This document shows positions 53,691-63,030 of a stretch of 64,000 nucleotides of DNA, one piece after another. The translations under genes and the position numbers were made by a program. Source of the DNA: Oscillospiraceae bacterium MB24-C1 (GTDB lineage Bacteria > Bacillota > Clostridia > Oscillospirales > Ruminococcaceae); assembly GCA_030913685.1 (NCBI GenBank), contig CP133187.1, forward strand, positions 124,001 to 188,000. Reading direction: 5' to 3'. Within the stretch, counting starts at the first letter, position 1, and each line of letters starts with the position of its first letter. The notes below the pieces were generated by a model, which had not been told where the DNA came from, ran no database searches, and worked only from the letters and a program-made list of their open reading frames with translations.

Positions 53691-53730
53691 TGGTTATGAT
53701 CAATTGTTATAAATAACCTGAATTGTTATA
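53691..53730 (-). promoter_or_regulatory. Operator-like repeats upstream of the molybdenum operon
   Basis: AATTGTTATA occurs at 53702 and 53721, 19 bases apart (same DNA face), and GGTTAT..ATAACC (53692-53718) is an inverted repeat overlapping the first copy. No other gene lies in this 385-base gap. A ModE-like regulator is the obvious candidate, without proof. Confidence 0.35.
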
Positions 53731-53888
53731 CCTTGCGACTTAGAATCAAAACTAATTTGCTTTTCTGAAGTATATACTTATAATGCTGCTATGTAAACAG
53801 GAATGGAAGAAAAACCCTGTAGAAAAATTCCATAAATACATTGTGCAAAAATAACATATTTTAGAAAAAATCAAGTAAAAAAAGTTGC

Positions 53889-53917
53889 TTGATGACGGTA
53901 TAGCGCTTTGCTATAAT
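53889..53917 (+). promoter_or_regulatory. Sigma-A promoter of the TylF-like methyltransferase gene
   Basis: TTGATG and a perfect TATAAT are 17 bases apart, with an extended TGC before the -10 box. Confidence 0.65.
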
Positions 53918-53953
53918 GAATAAAAAGAAACAGAAAAAAGGGGTGCAAACGCC

Positions 53954-54934
53954 GTGGAGATTTATGTTTGGGGAACAGGATGCGCCGCCAGCGAGCTTAT
54001 CGGGAAGGCAATTGCAGCAGAAAACGTGACGGCCTTCGTAGACACTTATGCTCCCCAGACGGGGATGGCGTTTTTTCTGAGTAGGCCGGTGATTACACCT
54101 GAAAAGCTAAAAGATCAGGACTATGACCTAGTGATTGTTGCCAGTAGGCATTCTCAAGAAATTATGAAACAGTGCCAGCGTCTGGGGCTGGATCTTTCTC
54201 GACTGTTTTTTCTTTACAACAACTATGTTGTGGAAGACCTTAACCAAAACTACGAACTCGTTAAAAGCGTGCTACCAAAGGGTTTTCTCCGCGAGGTTAA
54301 AAACCGGTACAGAGTCATTAGAACCGATGGGAGCGGTGACTTGACAAACGGTTGCGGTCAGATGGACGATTATATCCGTCTTAGGACGCTTGAGCTTGCA
54401 GCCGCGGAGATCGAACACCGCGGTGTTGCCGGTTCGGTGGCTGAACTGGGGGTTTTCAAAGGCGGATTCGCCAAATGCCTCAACAGGGTGTTTCCTGGCA
54501 GGACGCTTTATCTTTTCGATACCTTCACAGGGTTCGACAGTGGCGAAGCTAAGCGGGAAAAAAAGGCGGAAAACTGCAGCGAGGCATTTGTTGAAGCCCA
54601 TAAAAATACTGGTGAAAAGCGGGTCTTGGACATGATGCCCTACCCTGAAAACGTAGTCGTGAAAAAGGGGTTGTTTCCGGCTTCGCTGAAGGGGCTGGAA
54701 GATACATATGTTTTTGTTTCCCTAGACGTCGATTTTGAAGATTCGATCTATAACGGACTTTGTTATTTTTACCCGCGCCTCTCTCCGGGAGGATATATTT
54801 TTTTACATGATTACAATTCGCCTCAGCTAAAGGGTGTCAGGGATGCCGTGAACCGATACGAATCTGAAAAAGGCATCCGACTGAGTGCGGTTCCCTTGTG
54901 TGATATTAACGGGACACTCGTCATAACCGTCTAA
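53954..54934 (+). CDS. TylF/MycF-type methyltransferase with N-terminal nucleotide-binding domain
   Basis: A 326-residue protein. Residues 1-95 form a small Rossmann-like domain (YVWGTGCAASELI, DLVIVASRHSQEI) as in sugar- or acyl-modifying enzymes; ~105-326 are a TylF-type O-methyltransferase (SVAELGVFKGGFAKCLN, LFDTFTGFD, SLDVDFEDSIY, FLHDYNSPQLKGV). It is a stand-alone gene with its own promoter and terminator. Start is GTG 53954 after AAAAGGGGTGC. The acceptor is unknown. Confidence 0.82.
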   Translation: MEIYVWGTGCAASELIGKAIAAENVTAFVDTYAPQTGMAFFLSRPVITPEKLKDQDYDLVIVASRHSQEIMKQCQRLGLDLSRLFFLYNNYVVEDLNQNYELVKSVLPKGFLREVKNRYRVIRTDGSGDLTNGCGQMDDYIRLRTLELAAAEIEHRGVAGSVAELGVFKGGFAKCLNRVFPGRTLYLFDTFTGFDSGEAKREKKAENCSEAFVEAHKNTGEKRVLDMMPYPENVVVKKGLFPASLKGLEDTYVFVSLDVDFEDSIYNGLCYFYPRLSPGGYIFLHDYNSPQLKGVRDAVNRYESEKGIRLSAVPLCDINGTLVITV

Positions 54935-54975
54935 AAAATCACCCCCTGCCATCGGCAGGGGGTGATTTTTTAGAC
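54929..54975. terminator. Very strong bidirectional terminator
   Basis: A perfect 22-bp stem with a 3-base loop and A6/T6 flanks (GTCTAAAAAATCACCC.. and its complement). It ends the methyltransferase gene and serves the convergent gene at 55173. Confidence 0.9.
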
Positions 54976-55172
54976 TCTGGCATGCGCATTCGCATATGTC
55001 AAGGCAATTATCCCAAAAGTTGTAGGTGAATTTTGGCGACTTACATTTCGGTACAATTTGACCGGGCTATCCAAAATCCGTTAAAATGGAATTATAAAGA
55101 AAAGTAGAAAAGAGCGCTATGCAGCTTTTATTGCATTTATTCAATTTCGCTGATGAGACATGCTAGGCGTTT

Positions 55173-55424
55173 TTATGTATGATTCCCGCAGGAATCTTCG
55201 TCGGGGCCAAGACCGGTAAGGTCTTTTAGGCGGTCGATGCCCCTGCCGGAGTAAAAGACAAGTTCAGCGGGAGATCCATCAAGTGTCTCACCCCTGAGTC
55301 TAAGGCAGTTGGCAGTTTCATAATATTCTATAGGCAGTTCCCGGCGGTATTTGATTCCGGTCTTTTCGTCGGTGACCTCGACGGTTACCATGGAAGCGGA
55401 TATTTCATTTGTTTTAGAATCCAT
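55173..55424 (-). CDS. Small protein of unknown function, 83 residues
   Basis: ATG 55424 follows GAGGAG. The protein is short, soluble and charged (VEVTDEKTGIKYRRELPIEYYE, GRGIDRLKDLTGLGPDED). No family is recognised. It lies divergent to the aldehyde oxidoreductase gene and could share its regulation. Confidence 0.6.
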   Translation of the reverse strand: MDSKTNEISASMVTVEVTDEKTGIKYRRELPIEYYETANCLRLRGETLDGSPAELVFYSGRGIDRLKDLTGLGPDEDSCGNHT

Positions 55425-55566
55425 GTTGACACTCCTCAAATATATTTTGATGCGCCCATTATATCGTACTTTCCCTCGGATGGGAAGTCCTCTATTTTGT
55501 TATCCGGCGCGGATGCGCAAACAATAGATGTTCATGGTGAAAATTACAAAAATAGGAGGAGCAAGA

Positions 55567-58308
55567 ATGGTTAAGAAAACCCTAATGATTAACGGTGTCG
55601 AGCGTATATTACTTGTTGAAGGGACTGAGACCCTTGCCTCTGTTCTGCGCGAGCGTCTGCTGCTCACCGGATGCAAGATCGGCTGTGGCGAAGGCCACTG
55701 CGGCGCCTGCAATGTCATTATTGACGGTGAGGTTCGGCAGTCCTGTATCGTGAAAATGAACAAACTTAGAGATAATGCCGAAATTACCACCATCGAAGGG
55801 ATCGGAACTATCGACAACATGCACCCCCTGCAGGTTGCCTGGATGGCTCACGGCTGCGCGCAATGCGGCTTTTGCAGCCCCGGCTTTATTATGAGCGCGA
55901 AGGGCCTTCTTGATAATAACCTGAGCCCCACCCGCGAAGAGGTGCGCAATTGGTTTAACAAGAAGCGCAACCTCTGCCGCTGCACGGGCTATAAGCCCTT
56001 GGTTGATGCCGTTATGGATGCCGCCGCCGTAATGCGCGGTGAAATGACCAAAGAGGATCTGGTCTTTAAGCCTAATGGAGACAGCATCGTCGGCACCAAG
56101 TATATTCGACCTTCCGCAGCACAAAAAGTCACCGGGACATGGGATTTTGGCGCAGATGATGCACTGAAGATGCCAACGGACACCCTGCGTCTGGCGCTTG
56201 TGCAGGCAGAGGTATCTCACGCGAACATCAAAGGTATAGACTTCTCCGAAGCCGAGAAGATGCCCGGTGTTTTCAAGATCATCACCCACAAGGATGTTCC
56301 CGGCAAAAACCGCATCAACGGATTGGTCATGCTGCCACTTAACAACAAGTGTGATGGCTGGGATCGCCCCATTCTCTGCGACGAAAAGGTTTTCCAGTTC
56401 GGTGACGCCATCGCCATTGTTGCGGCCGACACCGAAGCCCACGCCAGGGCCGCTGCGGCAGCCGTCAAGGTCGATCTAGAGGTTCTGCCTGCTTACATGA
56501 GCGTACCTGAAGCGCTTGCAGAAGATGCCATCGAAATTCACCCCGGCGTTCCCAATGCTTATTATGAGACCAACTGCATCAAGGGGCCCGACTTTGATTT
56601 TGATAGCGCGCCAAACGTGGTGGAGATTGAGAGCTACTGTTCGCGCCAACCGCACCTGCATCTGGAGCCCGACTGCGGTTATGCTTACATCGACGAAGAC
56701 GGCATGCTGACAGTCCATTCCAAGTCCATCGGCATCCATCTGCACATGCCTATGATTGCGGATGGCATTGGGGTACCCATGGAAAAACTGCGCATTGTTC
56801 AGAACCATGCCGGCGGTACCTTTGGATACAAGTTCTCGCCTACCAACGAGGCCATTTTAGGCGTTGCAGCTATGGTCTGTCAGAAACCGGTTTCTCTGGT
56901 ATTTAACCAGTTCCAGAACATTACATACACCGGTAAGCGTTCGCCTGGCTTTATGAACATTAAGCTGGCGGCGGACGAAAAGGGCAAGTTGCTGGGCTTG
57001 TGGGGCAACAACTATATTGACCACGGCCCGTATTCTGAGTTTGGCGACCTGCTGACGCACCGTCTCTCTCAGTTTGTCGGTGCCGGCTACCATATTCCCA
57101 CCATCCGCAATAAGTCTACCACAGTATTCACTAACCATGCATGGGGCTCTGCCTTCCGCGCCTATGGCTCGCCGCAATCTTTTATGGGTTCCGAGATTGC
57201 CATCGACGTACTGGCTGAGAAAATGGGCATGGATCCTTTCGATATCCGTGAGCTCAACTGCTACAAGGAATCTGAACAGTCCACCATCCCCACCGGCTAT
57301 AAGCCCGATGTTTACTGCCTCGAAGAGATGTACAAGAAGGCCCGCCCGCTGTATGAAGCCGGCAAAAAGCGCGTCGCCGAGAAGAACGCGGCGTCCGACG
57401 GCAGATATCAATATGGCATCGGCGTCGCCTCCGGCATCTACGGCTGCGGTCTTGACGGTGTGGACGGTTCCGAAGCATGGGCTGAATTGAATGCCGACGG
57501 CACGGTGACCATGTACACCTCCTGGGAGGATCACGGTCAGGGTGCTGACATGGGTACGCTTGTAAGTGCGCATGAAACCCTGCGTCAGGCTGGCATCAAG
57601 CCAGAAGACATCAAGCTTGTCATGAACGACACAAAGCATACACCCAACTCCGGTCCCGCTGGCGGTTCTCGCTCTCAGGTCATGAGTGGCAACGCCTGCC
57701 GCCTGGCTGCGGAGAGTCTATTGGCTGCCATGAAGAAAGACGATGGCACCTACCGCACCTATGAAGAGATGAAGGCAGAGGGTATCGAGACCAAGGTCAA
57801 GGGCAATTGGGTCGCCACATACTGTGCAGCGCATCCTGTTGATCAGGCGACTTCTCAGGGCGAACCGTTCTCCGTGTACATGTACACGCTGTTTCTGCCT
57901 GAAGTTCGTGTCGACACCCAGACCGGCAAGGTCAAGGTGGAGAAGTTTACCGTTGTTGCCGACGTGGGCACCATTATGAATAAGCTGTTGGTCGACGGAA
58001 ACTTCTACGGTGGGCTTGCACAGGGTATCGGCCTTGCGCTTACCGAGGATTTTGAGGATCTCACTAAGCACACCAATCTCTTGCGGTGCGGTATCCCGTA
58101 TCCCAACGATATCCCCGACGATATCGAGCTACACTATATTGAAACTTATCGCCCAGAAGGCCCCTACGGTGCAGCTGGCTGCGGCGAAGCACCACTGGAT
58201 GCGCCGCACCCGGCCATCCTGAACGCAATCTATAATGCTACCGGCGCTCGGATTACCCGCGTCCCGGCTAAGCCCGAAGTTGTTCTTGAGGCGTTGAAAA
58301 AACTGTAA
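55567..58308 (+). CDS. Molybdopterin-dependent aldehyde oxidoreductase (xanthine dehydrogenase family, Mop-like)
   Basis: A 913-residue protein with the domain order of Desulfovibrio gigas Mop: a plant-type [2Fe-2S] domain with Cys40, 45, 48 and 60, a second [2Fe-2S] domain with Cys100, 103, 137 and 139 (the same positions as in Mop), then two molybdenum-binding domains ending in GAAGCGE, where the Glu (about 874) is the catalytic base. It oxidises aldehydes to acids, or a related C-H group. Start ATG 55567 follows AGGAGGAGC. Next genes are its presumed accessory proteins. Confidence 0.93.
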   Translation: MVKKTLMINGVERILLVEGTETLASVLRERLLLTGCKIGCGEGHCGACNVIIDGEVRQSCIVKMNKLRDNAEITTIEGIGTIDNMHPLQVAWMAHGCAQCGFCSPGFIMSAKGLLDNNLSPTREEVRNWFNKKRNLCRCTGYKPLVDAVMDAAAVMRGEMTKEDLVFKPNGDSIVGTKYIRPSAAQKVTGTWDFGADDALKMPTDTLRLALVQAEVSHANIKGIDFSEAEKMPGVFKIITHKDVPGKNRINGLVMLPLNNKCDGWDRPILCDEKVFQFGDAIAIVAADTEAHARAAAAAVKVDLEVLPAYMSVPEALAEDAIEIHPGVPNAYYETNCIKGPDFDFDSAPNVVEIESYCSRQPHLHLEPDCGYAYIDEDGMLTVHSKSIGIHLHMPMIADGIGVPMEKLRIVQNHAGGTFGYKFSPTNEAILGVAAMVCQKPVSLVFNQFQNITYTGKRSPGFMNIKLAADEKGKLLGLWGNNYIDHGPYSEFGDLLTHRLSQFVGAGYHIPTIRNKSTTVFTNHAWGSAFRAYGSPQSFMGSEIAIDVLAEKMGMDPFDIRELNCYKESEQSTIPTGYKPDVYCLEEMYKKARPLYEAGKKRVAEKNAASDGRYQYGIGVASGIYGCGLDGVDGSEAWAELNADGTVTMYTSWEDHGQGADMGTLVSAHETLRQAGIKPEDIKLVMNDTKHTPNSGPAGGSRSQVMSGNACRLAAESLLAAMKKDDGTYRTYEEMKAEGIETKVKGNWVATYCAAHPVDQATSQGEPFSVYMYTLFLPEVRVDTQTGKVKVEKFTVVADVGTIMNKLLVDGNFYGGLAQGIGLALTEDFEDLTKHTNLLRCGIPYPNDIPDDIELHYIETYRPEGPYGAAGCGEAPLDAPHPAILNAIYNATGARITRVPAKPEVVLEALKKL

Positions 58309-58316
58309 AAATTTTC

Positions 58317-58344
58317 TTGGCAATATAAATGCATATGCTATAAT
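58317..58344 (+). promoter_or_regulatory. Sigma-A promoter directly after the aldehyde oxidoreductase gene
   Basis: TTGGCA and TATAAT with a 16-base spacer and extended TGC. The start of transcription falls inside the hairpin at 58345-58370. Confidence 0.5.
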
Positions 58345-58370
58345 AAAGAGGCGGGGAAATCCGCCTCTTT
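58345..58370 (+). terminator. Hairpin after the aldehyde oxidoreductase gene
   Basis: AAAGAGGCGG and CCGCCTCTTT pair perfectly around 6 bases. It probably ends or slows the upstream transcript; the following T run is short. Confidence 0.55.
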
Positions 58371-58416
58371 ATCCAAATACTGATTGATAATCGCTGTGTT
58401 TTACCGGAGGATTGTT

Positions 58417-60708
58417 ATGGCTATGGAAGAACGCTCCACAAGAATCTACAGGCAACAACAGATGCTGTCCAAGGAGGCCCTCACAGAGATTGAGAACCTC
58501 TGTATACACGAACAGCCCGCCTACTGTGTGGCTGCGTGCCCCTTTAAGCTGGATGCCAAGCAGATGGTGCGCGCCGTTGCCGGCGGCGATTTTGCAAAGG
58601 CACTGGCGCTTTATGAGAAGATTACACCTTTTGTCCATATTCTGTCCGCAGGCTGTGAGGCACCCTGTGAACAGAAATGTAAATTGTGTGAGGCTGGAGA
58701 GGGTATCGCGATCCATGAGTTGGAGCGTGCGGTAGCAAGATTCGGTAAATCTCCAAAAAACAAAGGGCTTTTGCGTTTTAAAAAGAGAAAAAGTGTTGCA
58801 ATATTTGGTTCCTCACTGTTCTCACTCTTTCTTGCCGGAGAACTGGCAAAAAAAGCGTATCCGCTCACCATCTATTGCGATGAACCTGACGCCGCAGCGT
58901 TTGTAGCTGCTGGGGCGAGTTTTCTTGACAGCGATGGGCTAAATGCGGAAGTTGAAACCCTACAGTCGATGGATATTACTTTCAGGTTTGGCACCAAGCT
59001 AACCGCCCAGTTGTTCGAGCAGAAAAAGACAGCATACGATATTGTTGGCGCATCACCGAGACTACTTAGTGGTTTTTGGCCCGGCTTTGAAGTTGATGAA
59101 GCGACGATGCTCTGCAAAGAGGTACAGGTCATTTCGACACCTGTCGGAGCACAGGGCGTCCTCGCTTCGCTATTTGGCGCGAAGAAAGCCGCACTGACGG
59201 TGGACCGGCTGGCACAGAATCTTGATCCACGAAGCAGTCGCGGAGACGAGGGCGCTTCGGAAACGGCACTCATAACTAATATGGACAGTGTGGCGGGTTC
59301 CTGCCGCATTCACTGCGAGAAGGAAGGATACACAAAAGAGGATGCAATTACGGAAGCAAAGCGTTGCATCCAGTGCAGCTGCACGGAGTGCGTCAAGGGC
59401 TGTGTCTATTTACAACACTATAAAAAATATCCCAAGGTACTCACGCGAGAGATTTATAACAACGTCAGCATCATCATGGGCGATCATATGATGAATAAAC
59501 CGATAAATTCCTGTGCGCTCTGCGGACAGTGTGCCGTCGTCTGTCCCAACGGGTATGACATGGCAGATATATGCCTCATGGCAAGACGCAACATGGTGAC
59601 CACGGACAAAATGCCGCTGGCTCCCCATGAGTTTGCGCTGCTCGACCAGATGTTTTCAAATGAAGAAGCTTTCCTCTGCAAACCCCAGCCGGGTTTTGCA
59701 AAGAGCAAATATGTTTTTTTTCCAGGCTGTCAGGCAGCGGCGATCGCGCCGGATACCGTGAGGGCGGTCTATCTTGACCTCTCCTCTCGGCTCGAGGGTG
59801 GTGTAGCGCTTCTTTTGGGGTGCTGTGGCGCGATTTCCGAGTGGGCTGGGCGGTATCAGATGTACGACGAGGCGGTGGCGTTTATCGACGCAAGGTTAAA
59901 GGAGCTTGGAAATCCCGCCGTGATTGCCGGCTGTCCCACCTGCAAAAAGATGCTTTCACAACACTACGATGGAGAGATTGTCGGCATCTGGGATGTGTTG
60001 GAGGAAATCGGCCTGCCAAAAGGTGCACAGAAAATTTCTCGCCCCGTTGCCATGCACGATTCCTGCGGTGCGCGGGGGGACGCCCACACCCAGCAGACAA
60101 TTCGGAAACTCGCCGGAAAATTGGGTTGTGAGCTTGTGGAGACGGAATTTTCCGGCGATACCTCGCCCTGTTGCGGATACGGTGGGTTGGTGATGTATGC
60201 CAACCGCGAGGTGGCCCATGAGATGGCGCAGATGTGCGTTAACCGTACCGACGCGCCATATATCACCTACTGCATGGCCTGCCGAGACAGGTTTGCCCGA
60301 GAGGGAAGGGAATCTCGGCATATTCTGGAACTCATATATGGAACCAATGCCGGTGAGCCGCCAGATATCAGCGAAAAGCGTTATAACAGGCTGATGCTGA
60401 AAAACGGGCTGCTGCACGAGATATGGGGGGAGGAAATTTTAGAAATGACATGCGAGTTTCCAATAACATTTATGCCCGAAGCGCTAAAGTTGATGGACGA
60501 TCGAATGATTCTAAAGGAGGATGTAATTAAAGTCATGGAATCCTTTAGAGAAACCGAGGAAGCCATTTTTGATTCCGAGTCCGGGCTAATGATCACCCGT
60601 AAGCGCATTGGCAACGTAACGTTCTGGGTGAAGTATGAAGAGCAGGACGGCGGCTATCTCATCCATAGCGCATATAGCCACAGAATGAAGATTGATTCTA
60701 GCCAGTGA
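58417..60708 (+). CDS. Dicluster-binding oxidoreductase of the aldehyde oxidoreductase maturation cluster
   Basis: A 763-residue protein. Residues 20-110 resemble the GltD-type N-terminal iron-sulfur domain (CVAACPFKLDAKQM, CEAPCEQKCKLCE); a Rossmann-like region follows but with a degraded nucleotide motif (IFGSSLFSLFLA). Around residue 310-400 are two [4Fe-4S] motifs (CIQCSCTECVKGC, CALCGQCAVVCP), then CCG domains as in heterodisulfide reductase (FFPGCQAAA, GCCG, AGCPTCKK, HDSCGARG, CCGYGG). Matches a dicluster family beside Mop-like enzymes. ATG 58417 after GGAGG. Confidence 0.8.
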   Translation: MAMEERSTRIYRQQQMLSKEALTEIENLCIHEQPAYCVAACPFKLDAKQMVRAVAGGDFAKALALYEKITPFVHILSAGCEAPCEQKCKLCEAGEGIAIHELERAVARFGKSPKNKGLLRFKKRKSVAIFGSSLFSLFLAGELAKKAYPLTIYCDEPDAAAFVAAGASFLDSDGLNAEVETLQSMDITFRFGTKLTAQLFEQKKTAYDIVGASPRLLSGFWPGFEVDEATMLCKEVQVISTPVGAQGVLASLFGAKKAALTVDRLAQNLDPRSSRGDEGASETALITNMDSVAGSCRIHCEKEGYTKEDAITEAKRCIQCSCTECVKGCVYLQHYKKYPKVLTREIYNNVSIIMGDHMMNKPINSCALCGQCAVVCPNGYDMADICLMARRNMVTTDKMPLAPHEFALLDQMFSNEEAFLCKPQPGFAKSKYVFFPGCQAAAIAPDTVRAVYLDLSSRLEGGVALLLGCCGAISEWAGRYQMYDEAVAFIDARLKELGNPAVIAGCPTCKKMLSQHYDGEIVGIWDVLEEIGLPKGAQKISRPVAMHDSCGARGDAHTQQTIRKLAGKLGCELVETEFSGDTSPCCGYGGLVMYANREVAHEMAQMCVNRTDAPYITYCMACRDRFAREGRESRHILELIYGTNAGEPPDISEKRYNRLMLKNGLLHEIWGEEILEMTCEFPITFMPEALKLMDDRMILKEDVIKVMESFRETEEAIFDSESGLMITRKRIGNVTFWVKYEEQDGGYLIHSAYSHRMKIDSSQ

Positions 60709-60724
60709 TAAGGAGGAAGGTGTC

Positions 60725-60943
60725 ATGGCGGATAAGAATTATTATACGATTGACCCTTTGGGAAAGCTTCGGTGCATGAAATGCAACGTGCCCCTCGTTA
60801 AGGGTAAGGCGAGATTTATGTATCTGGACAACGGCTTTCCCGTCGAGCTGCCGGTCTGTCCTTCCTGCGGGTTTGTCTATGTACCCGAAGAACTGGCGCT
60901 TGGCAAGGTGCTTGCCGTGGAAAAGGCATTGGAGGACAAGTAG
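60725..60943 (+). CDS. Small CxxC redox protein (DVU_1557-like)
   Basis: A 72-residue protein with CMKC and CPSC pairs, suited to a zinc ribbon or redox site. ATG 60725 follows AAGGAGGAAG. It fits the DVU_1557-type redox protein known next to Mop-like enzymes. It is translated immediately after the dicluster gene. Confidence 0.75.
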   Translation: MADKNYYTIDPLGKLRCMKCNVPLVKGKARFMYLDNGFPVELPVCPSCGFVYVPEELALGKVLAVEKALEDK

Positions 60944-60945
60944 AA

Positions 60946-61491
60946 ATGACGAGGCATCCAGGAGGCGAAGCACACACCACCCGTATGCTGGCGCTGGCGG
61001 GCGTTAAACCACCCTGTCGTATTCTAGATCTGGGCGCTGGGGATGGGGAGACCGTACGACAGCTTCGGTGCTTGGGTTTTGATGCTTGGGGAATTGACCT
61101 TGCCCCGGGCCACGATGTTGAACACGGCGATATCCTCAACGCCTCGTTTTCGGATGAAGAGTTCGATGCGCTGATCACTCAGTGTACGTTCTATGTGACG
61201 GGTGACCCGCAAAAAGCATTCCGCGAGAGTCAAAGGTTGCTCCGCCCGGGTGGAAGATTATTGTTCTCGGACGTCAGTTTCGGTGGGCAGGTAACTCTTC
61301 GAGCAGCGGCAGAAAGCGCGGGGCTTACAGTTCTGATAATGGAGGACCTGACCAAAATCTGGCGGGAATACTATATCGAAAGCATCTGGAACGGCACGGC
61401 GTACGCTATGCCATGCGGGTGTGCAAAAGGCAAGTGTACCTACTGGCTAATGATCTGTGAAAGGGATGTTAAGGATGGATCTGTTCGATAA
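60946..61491 (+). CDS. trsM: SAM-dependent methyltransferase (DVU_1556/TrsM-like)
   Basis: A 181-residue class I methyltransferase with motif I ILDLGAGDGETV, post-I GIDLAPG, and LLRPGGRLLFSD. The N-terminus GGEAHTTRMLALAGV and the CGCAKGKCTYW end are typical of the DVU_1556 family found in Mop-associated clusters. Target unknown. It overlaps the next gene by 17 bases. The symbol is from recalled family naming and is tentative. Confidence 0.78.
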   Translation: MTRHPGGEAHTTRMLALAGVKPPCRILDLGAGDGETVRQLRCLGFDAWGIDLAPGHDVEHGDILNASFSDEEFDALITQCTFYVTGDPQKAFRESQRLLRPGGRLLFSDVSFGGQVTLRAAAESAGLTVLIMEDLTKIWREYYIESIWNGTAYAMPCGCAKGKCTYWLMICERDVKDGSVR

Positions 61492-61900
61492 AATACTTGA
61501 GCTTTCACAGCAAGGTTTTTACTGTGCGCAGATTCTTGCAATTCTGGCGCTCGAAGCGGATGGCAAAGAAAACCCCGATCTAATCAGAGCAATGAGTGGC
61601 TTGAATGGCGGCATCGGCTTTTCGGGGAAAACTTGTGGCGCGTTGACGGGCGGTGCCTGTGTGCTGTCTTATTTCACTGGCAAAGGTGAGGCGGATGAGC
61701 TGGAGGCTCCGGAGAGCAGGGCGATGATACAGGAATACATCAACTGGTTTGAGACCGAATTCGGCGAGGAACACGGCGGTACCGGCTGCGACGAGATATT
61801 GGAATGCAACCCTGCGAACCGCCTGGAACGCTGCCCTGGAATCGTCGGTGCGGCTTTTGAAAAGGTGGTGGAGCTGCTTTCGGAAAAAGGAGTGGTCTGA
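61475..61900 (+). CDS. C-GCAxxG-C-C family protein (DVU_1555-like)
   Basis: A 141-residue protein with the signature cysteines: FYCAQ, TCGALTGGAC, GTGCDEIL and RCPGI. Such proteins are electron-transfer or metallochaperone-like factors in anaerobes. ATG 61475 lies after AAAGGGATGTTAAGG. It forms a tight operon with its neighbours, with its stop overlapping the next ATG. Confidence 0.85.
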   Translation: MDLFDKILELSQQGFYCAQILAILALEADGKENPDLIRAMSGLNGGIGFSGKTCGALTGGACVLSYFTGKGEADELEAPESRAMIQEYINWFETEFGEEHGGTGCDEILECNPANRLERCPGIVGAAFEKVVELLSEKGVV

Positions 61901-63030
61901 TGGATTCGCCGCGTATCTACCTGAATAACGCCGCCACTAGCTGGCCGAAGCCGGACAGCGTGGCGCAAGCTGTGGCGAAGGCAGTTACATCCCAGCCCGG
62001 CTCCGCCAACAGGGGTGGTATACAAAAGCGTGACGTATTTGATGAGGCACGTCGTGCTCTGGCGAAAAAACTGGGCATTTCAAACCATCATGGTATTGCT
62101 TTGGGATATAACGCCACTTGGGGACTGAATCTGGCGATACTCGGGTTTCCCTTTAAAAAAGGCGATGTTGTGCTTACAACGAAAGCGGAGCACAACAGTG
62201 TCTTGCGCCCTTTATATAAGATTGAGCATGAAGGCAGGGCAAAGGTCGTCTATCTGGATACCGACGCCTTTGGTCGTGTGTCTGAAAAAGCCTGGCGGGA
62301 AGCGGTGAACAAATATCGTCCCGCGCTCTGTATTTTTAATCAGGCATCCAACGTGACTGGTGCGGTGGTGGATTCTGGAGCGTTAACCGATATTGCAAAA
62401 GCTACCGGGGCGGTAGTTCTCATGGACGCGTCCCAGACTTTGGGTTGGACCGATGTCCGGGCTGAGGACTGGGGAACGGATATGGTCGCCTTCACCGGAC
62501 ACAAATATTTGCTTGGCCCTCAGGGTGTCGGTGGGCTTTATGTCCGTCCGGGCGTTGTCCTTGAACCGCTTCTTGTAGGAGGTACAGGCATAAAAAGCGA
62601 CATGGACACCATGCCGGAGGAGATGCCGTTACATCTGGAGGCGGGAACCGGGAACGAGCCGTCCGTATGTGGCCTAGTAGCGGCGCTTTCATGGGCGGAA
62701 GCAAATCCACTTCCAAAACCGAATTGCGAAGCACGGATGCAGCGGCTGAAGGAGGGGATTCAGAGGGCGGGCGCCGTGGTGATCAACCCAAAGGGAGCCT
62801 GTACGCCGGTCGTCAGCTTTAATGTTCCCGGGCATAGCGCTGCGGATGTGGGCGATATTCTTACGGAAAGCTATGACATCATTTGCCGCAGTGGGCTTCA
62901 CTGTGCACCGAGGATTTTTGAGAATTTGGGCTGCAAAAGCACGGTGCGGCTGAGCCTATCTCGCTTTACCACTGATGAAGAAGTAGACGCCGTAATCTCT
63001 GCGGTGCGAGATATCAGAGGGATGATATGA
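61900..63030 (+). CDS. Class V aminotransferase / cysteine desulfurase-like protein
   Basis: A 376-residue PLP enzyme: YLNNAATSWPKPD start, the PLP lysine in FTGHKYLLGPQG, and the active-site Cys loop in IICRSGLHCAP. Family members mobilise sulfur or selenium from cysteine or selenocysteine. In this place it may supply the sulfido ligand of the molybdenum cofactor with XdhC, or feed the radical SAM enzyme; both are inference. Confidence 0.88.
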   Translation: MDSPRIYLNNAATSWPKPDSVAQAVAKAVTSQPGSANRGGIQKRDVFDEARRALAKKLGISNHHGIALGYNATWGLNLAILGFPFKKGDVVLTTKAEHNSVLRPLYKIEHEGRAKVVYLDTDAFGRVSEKAWREAVNKYRPALCIFNQASNVTGAVVDSGALTDIAKATGAVVLMDASQTLGWTDVRAEDWGTDMVAFTGHKYLLGPQGVGGLYVRPGVVLEPLLVGGTGIKSDMDTMPEEMPLHLEAGTGNEPSVCGLVAALSWAEANPLPKPNCEARMQRLKEGIQRAGAVVINPKGACTPVVSFNVPGHSAADVGDILTESYDIICRSGLHCAPRIFENLGCKSTVRLSLSRFTTDEEVDAVISAVRDIRGMI

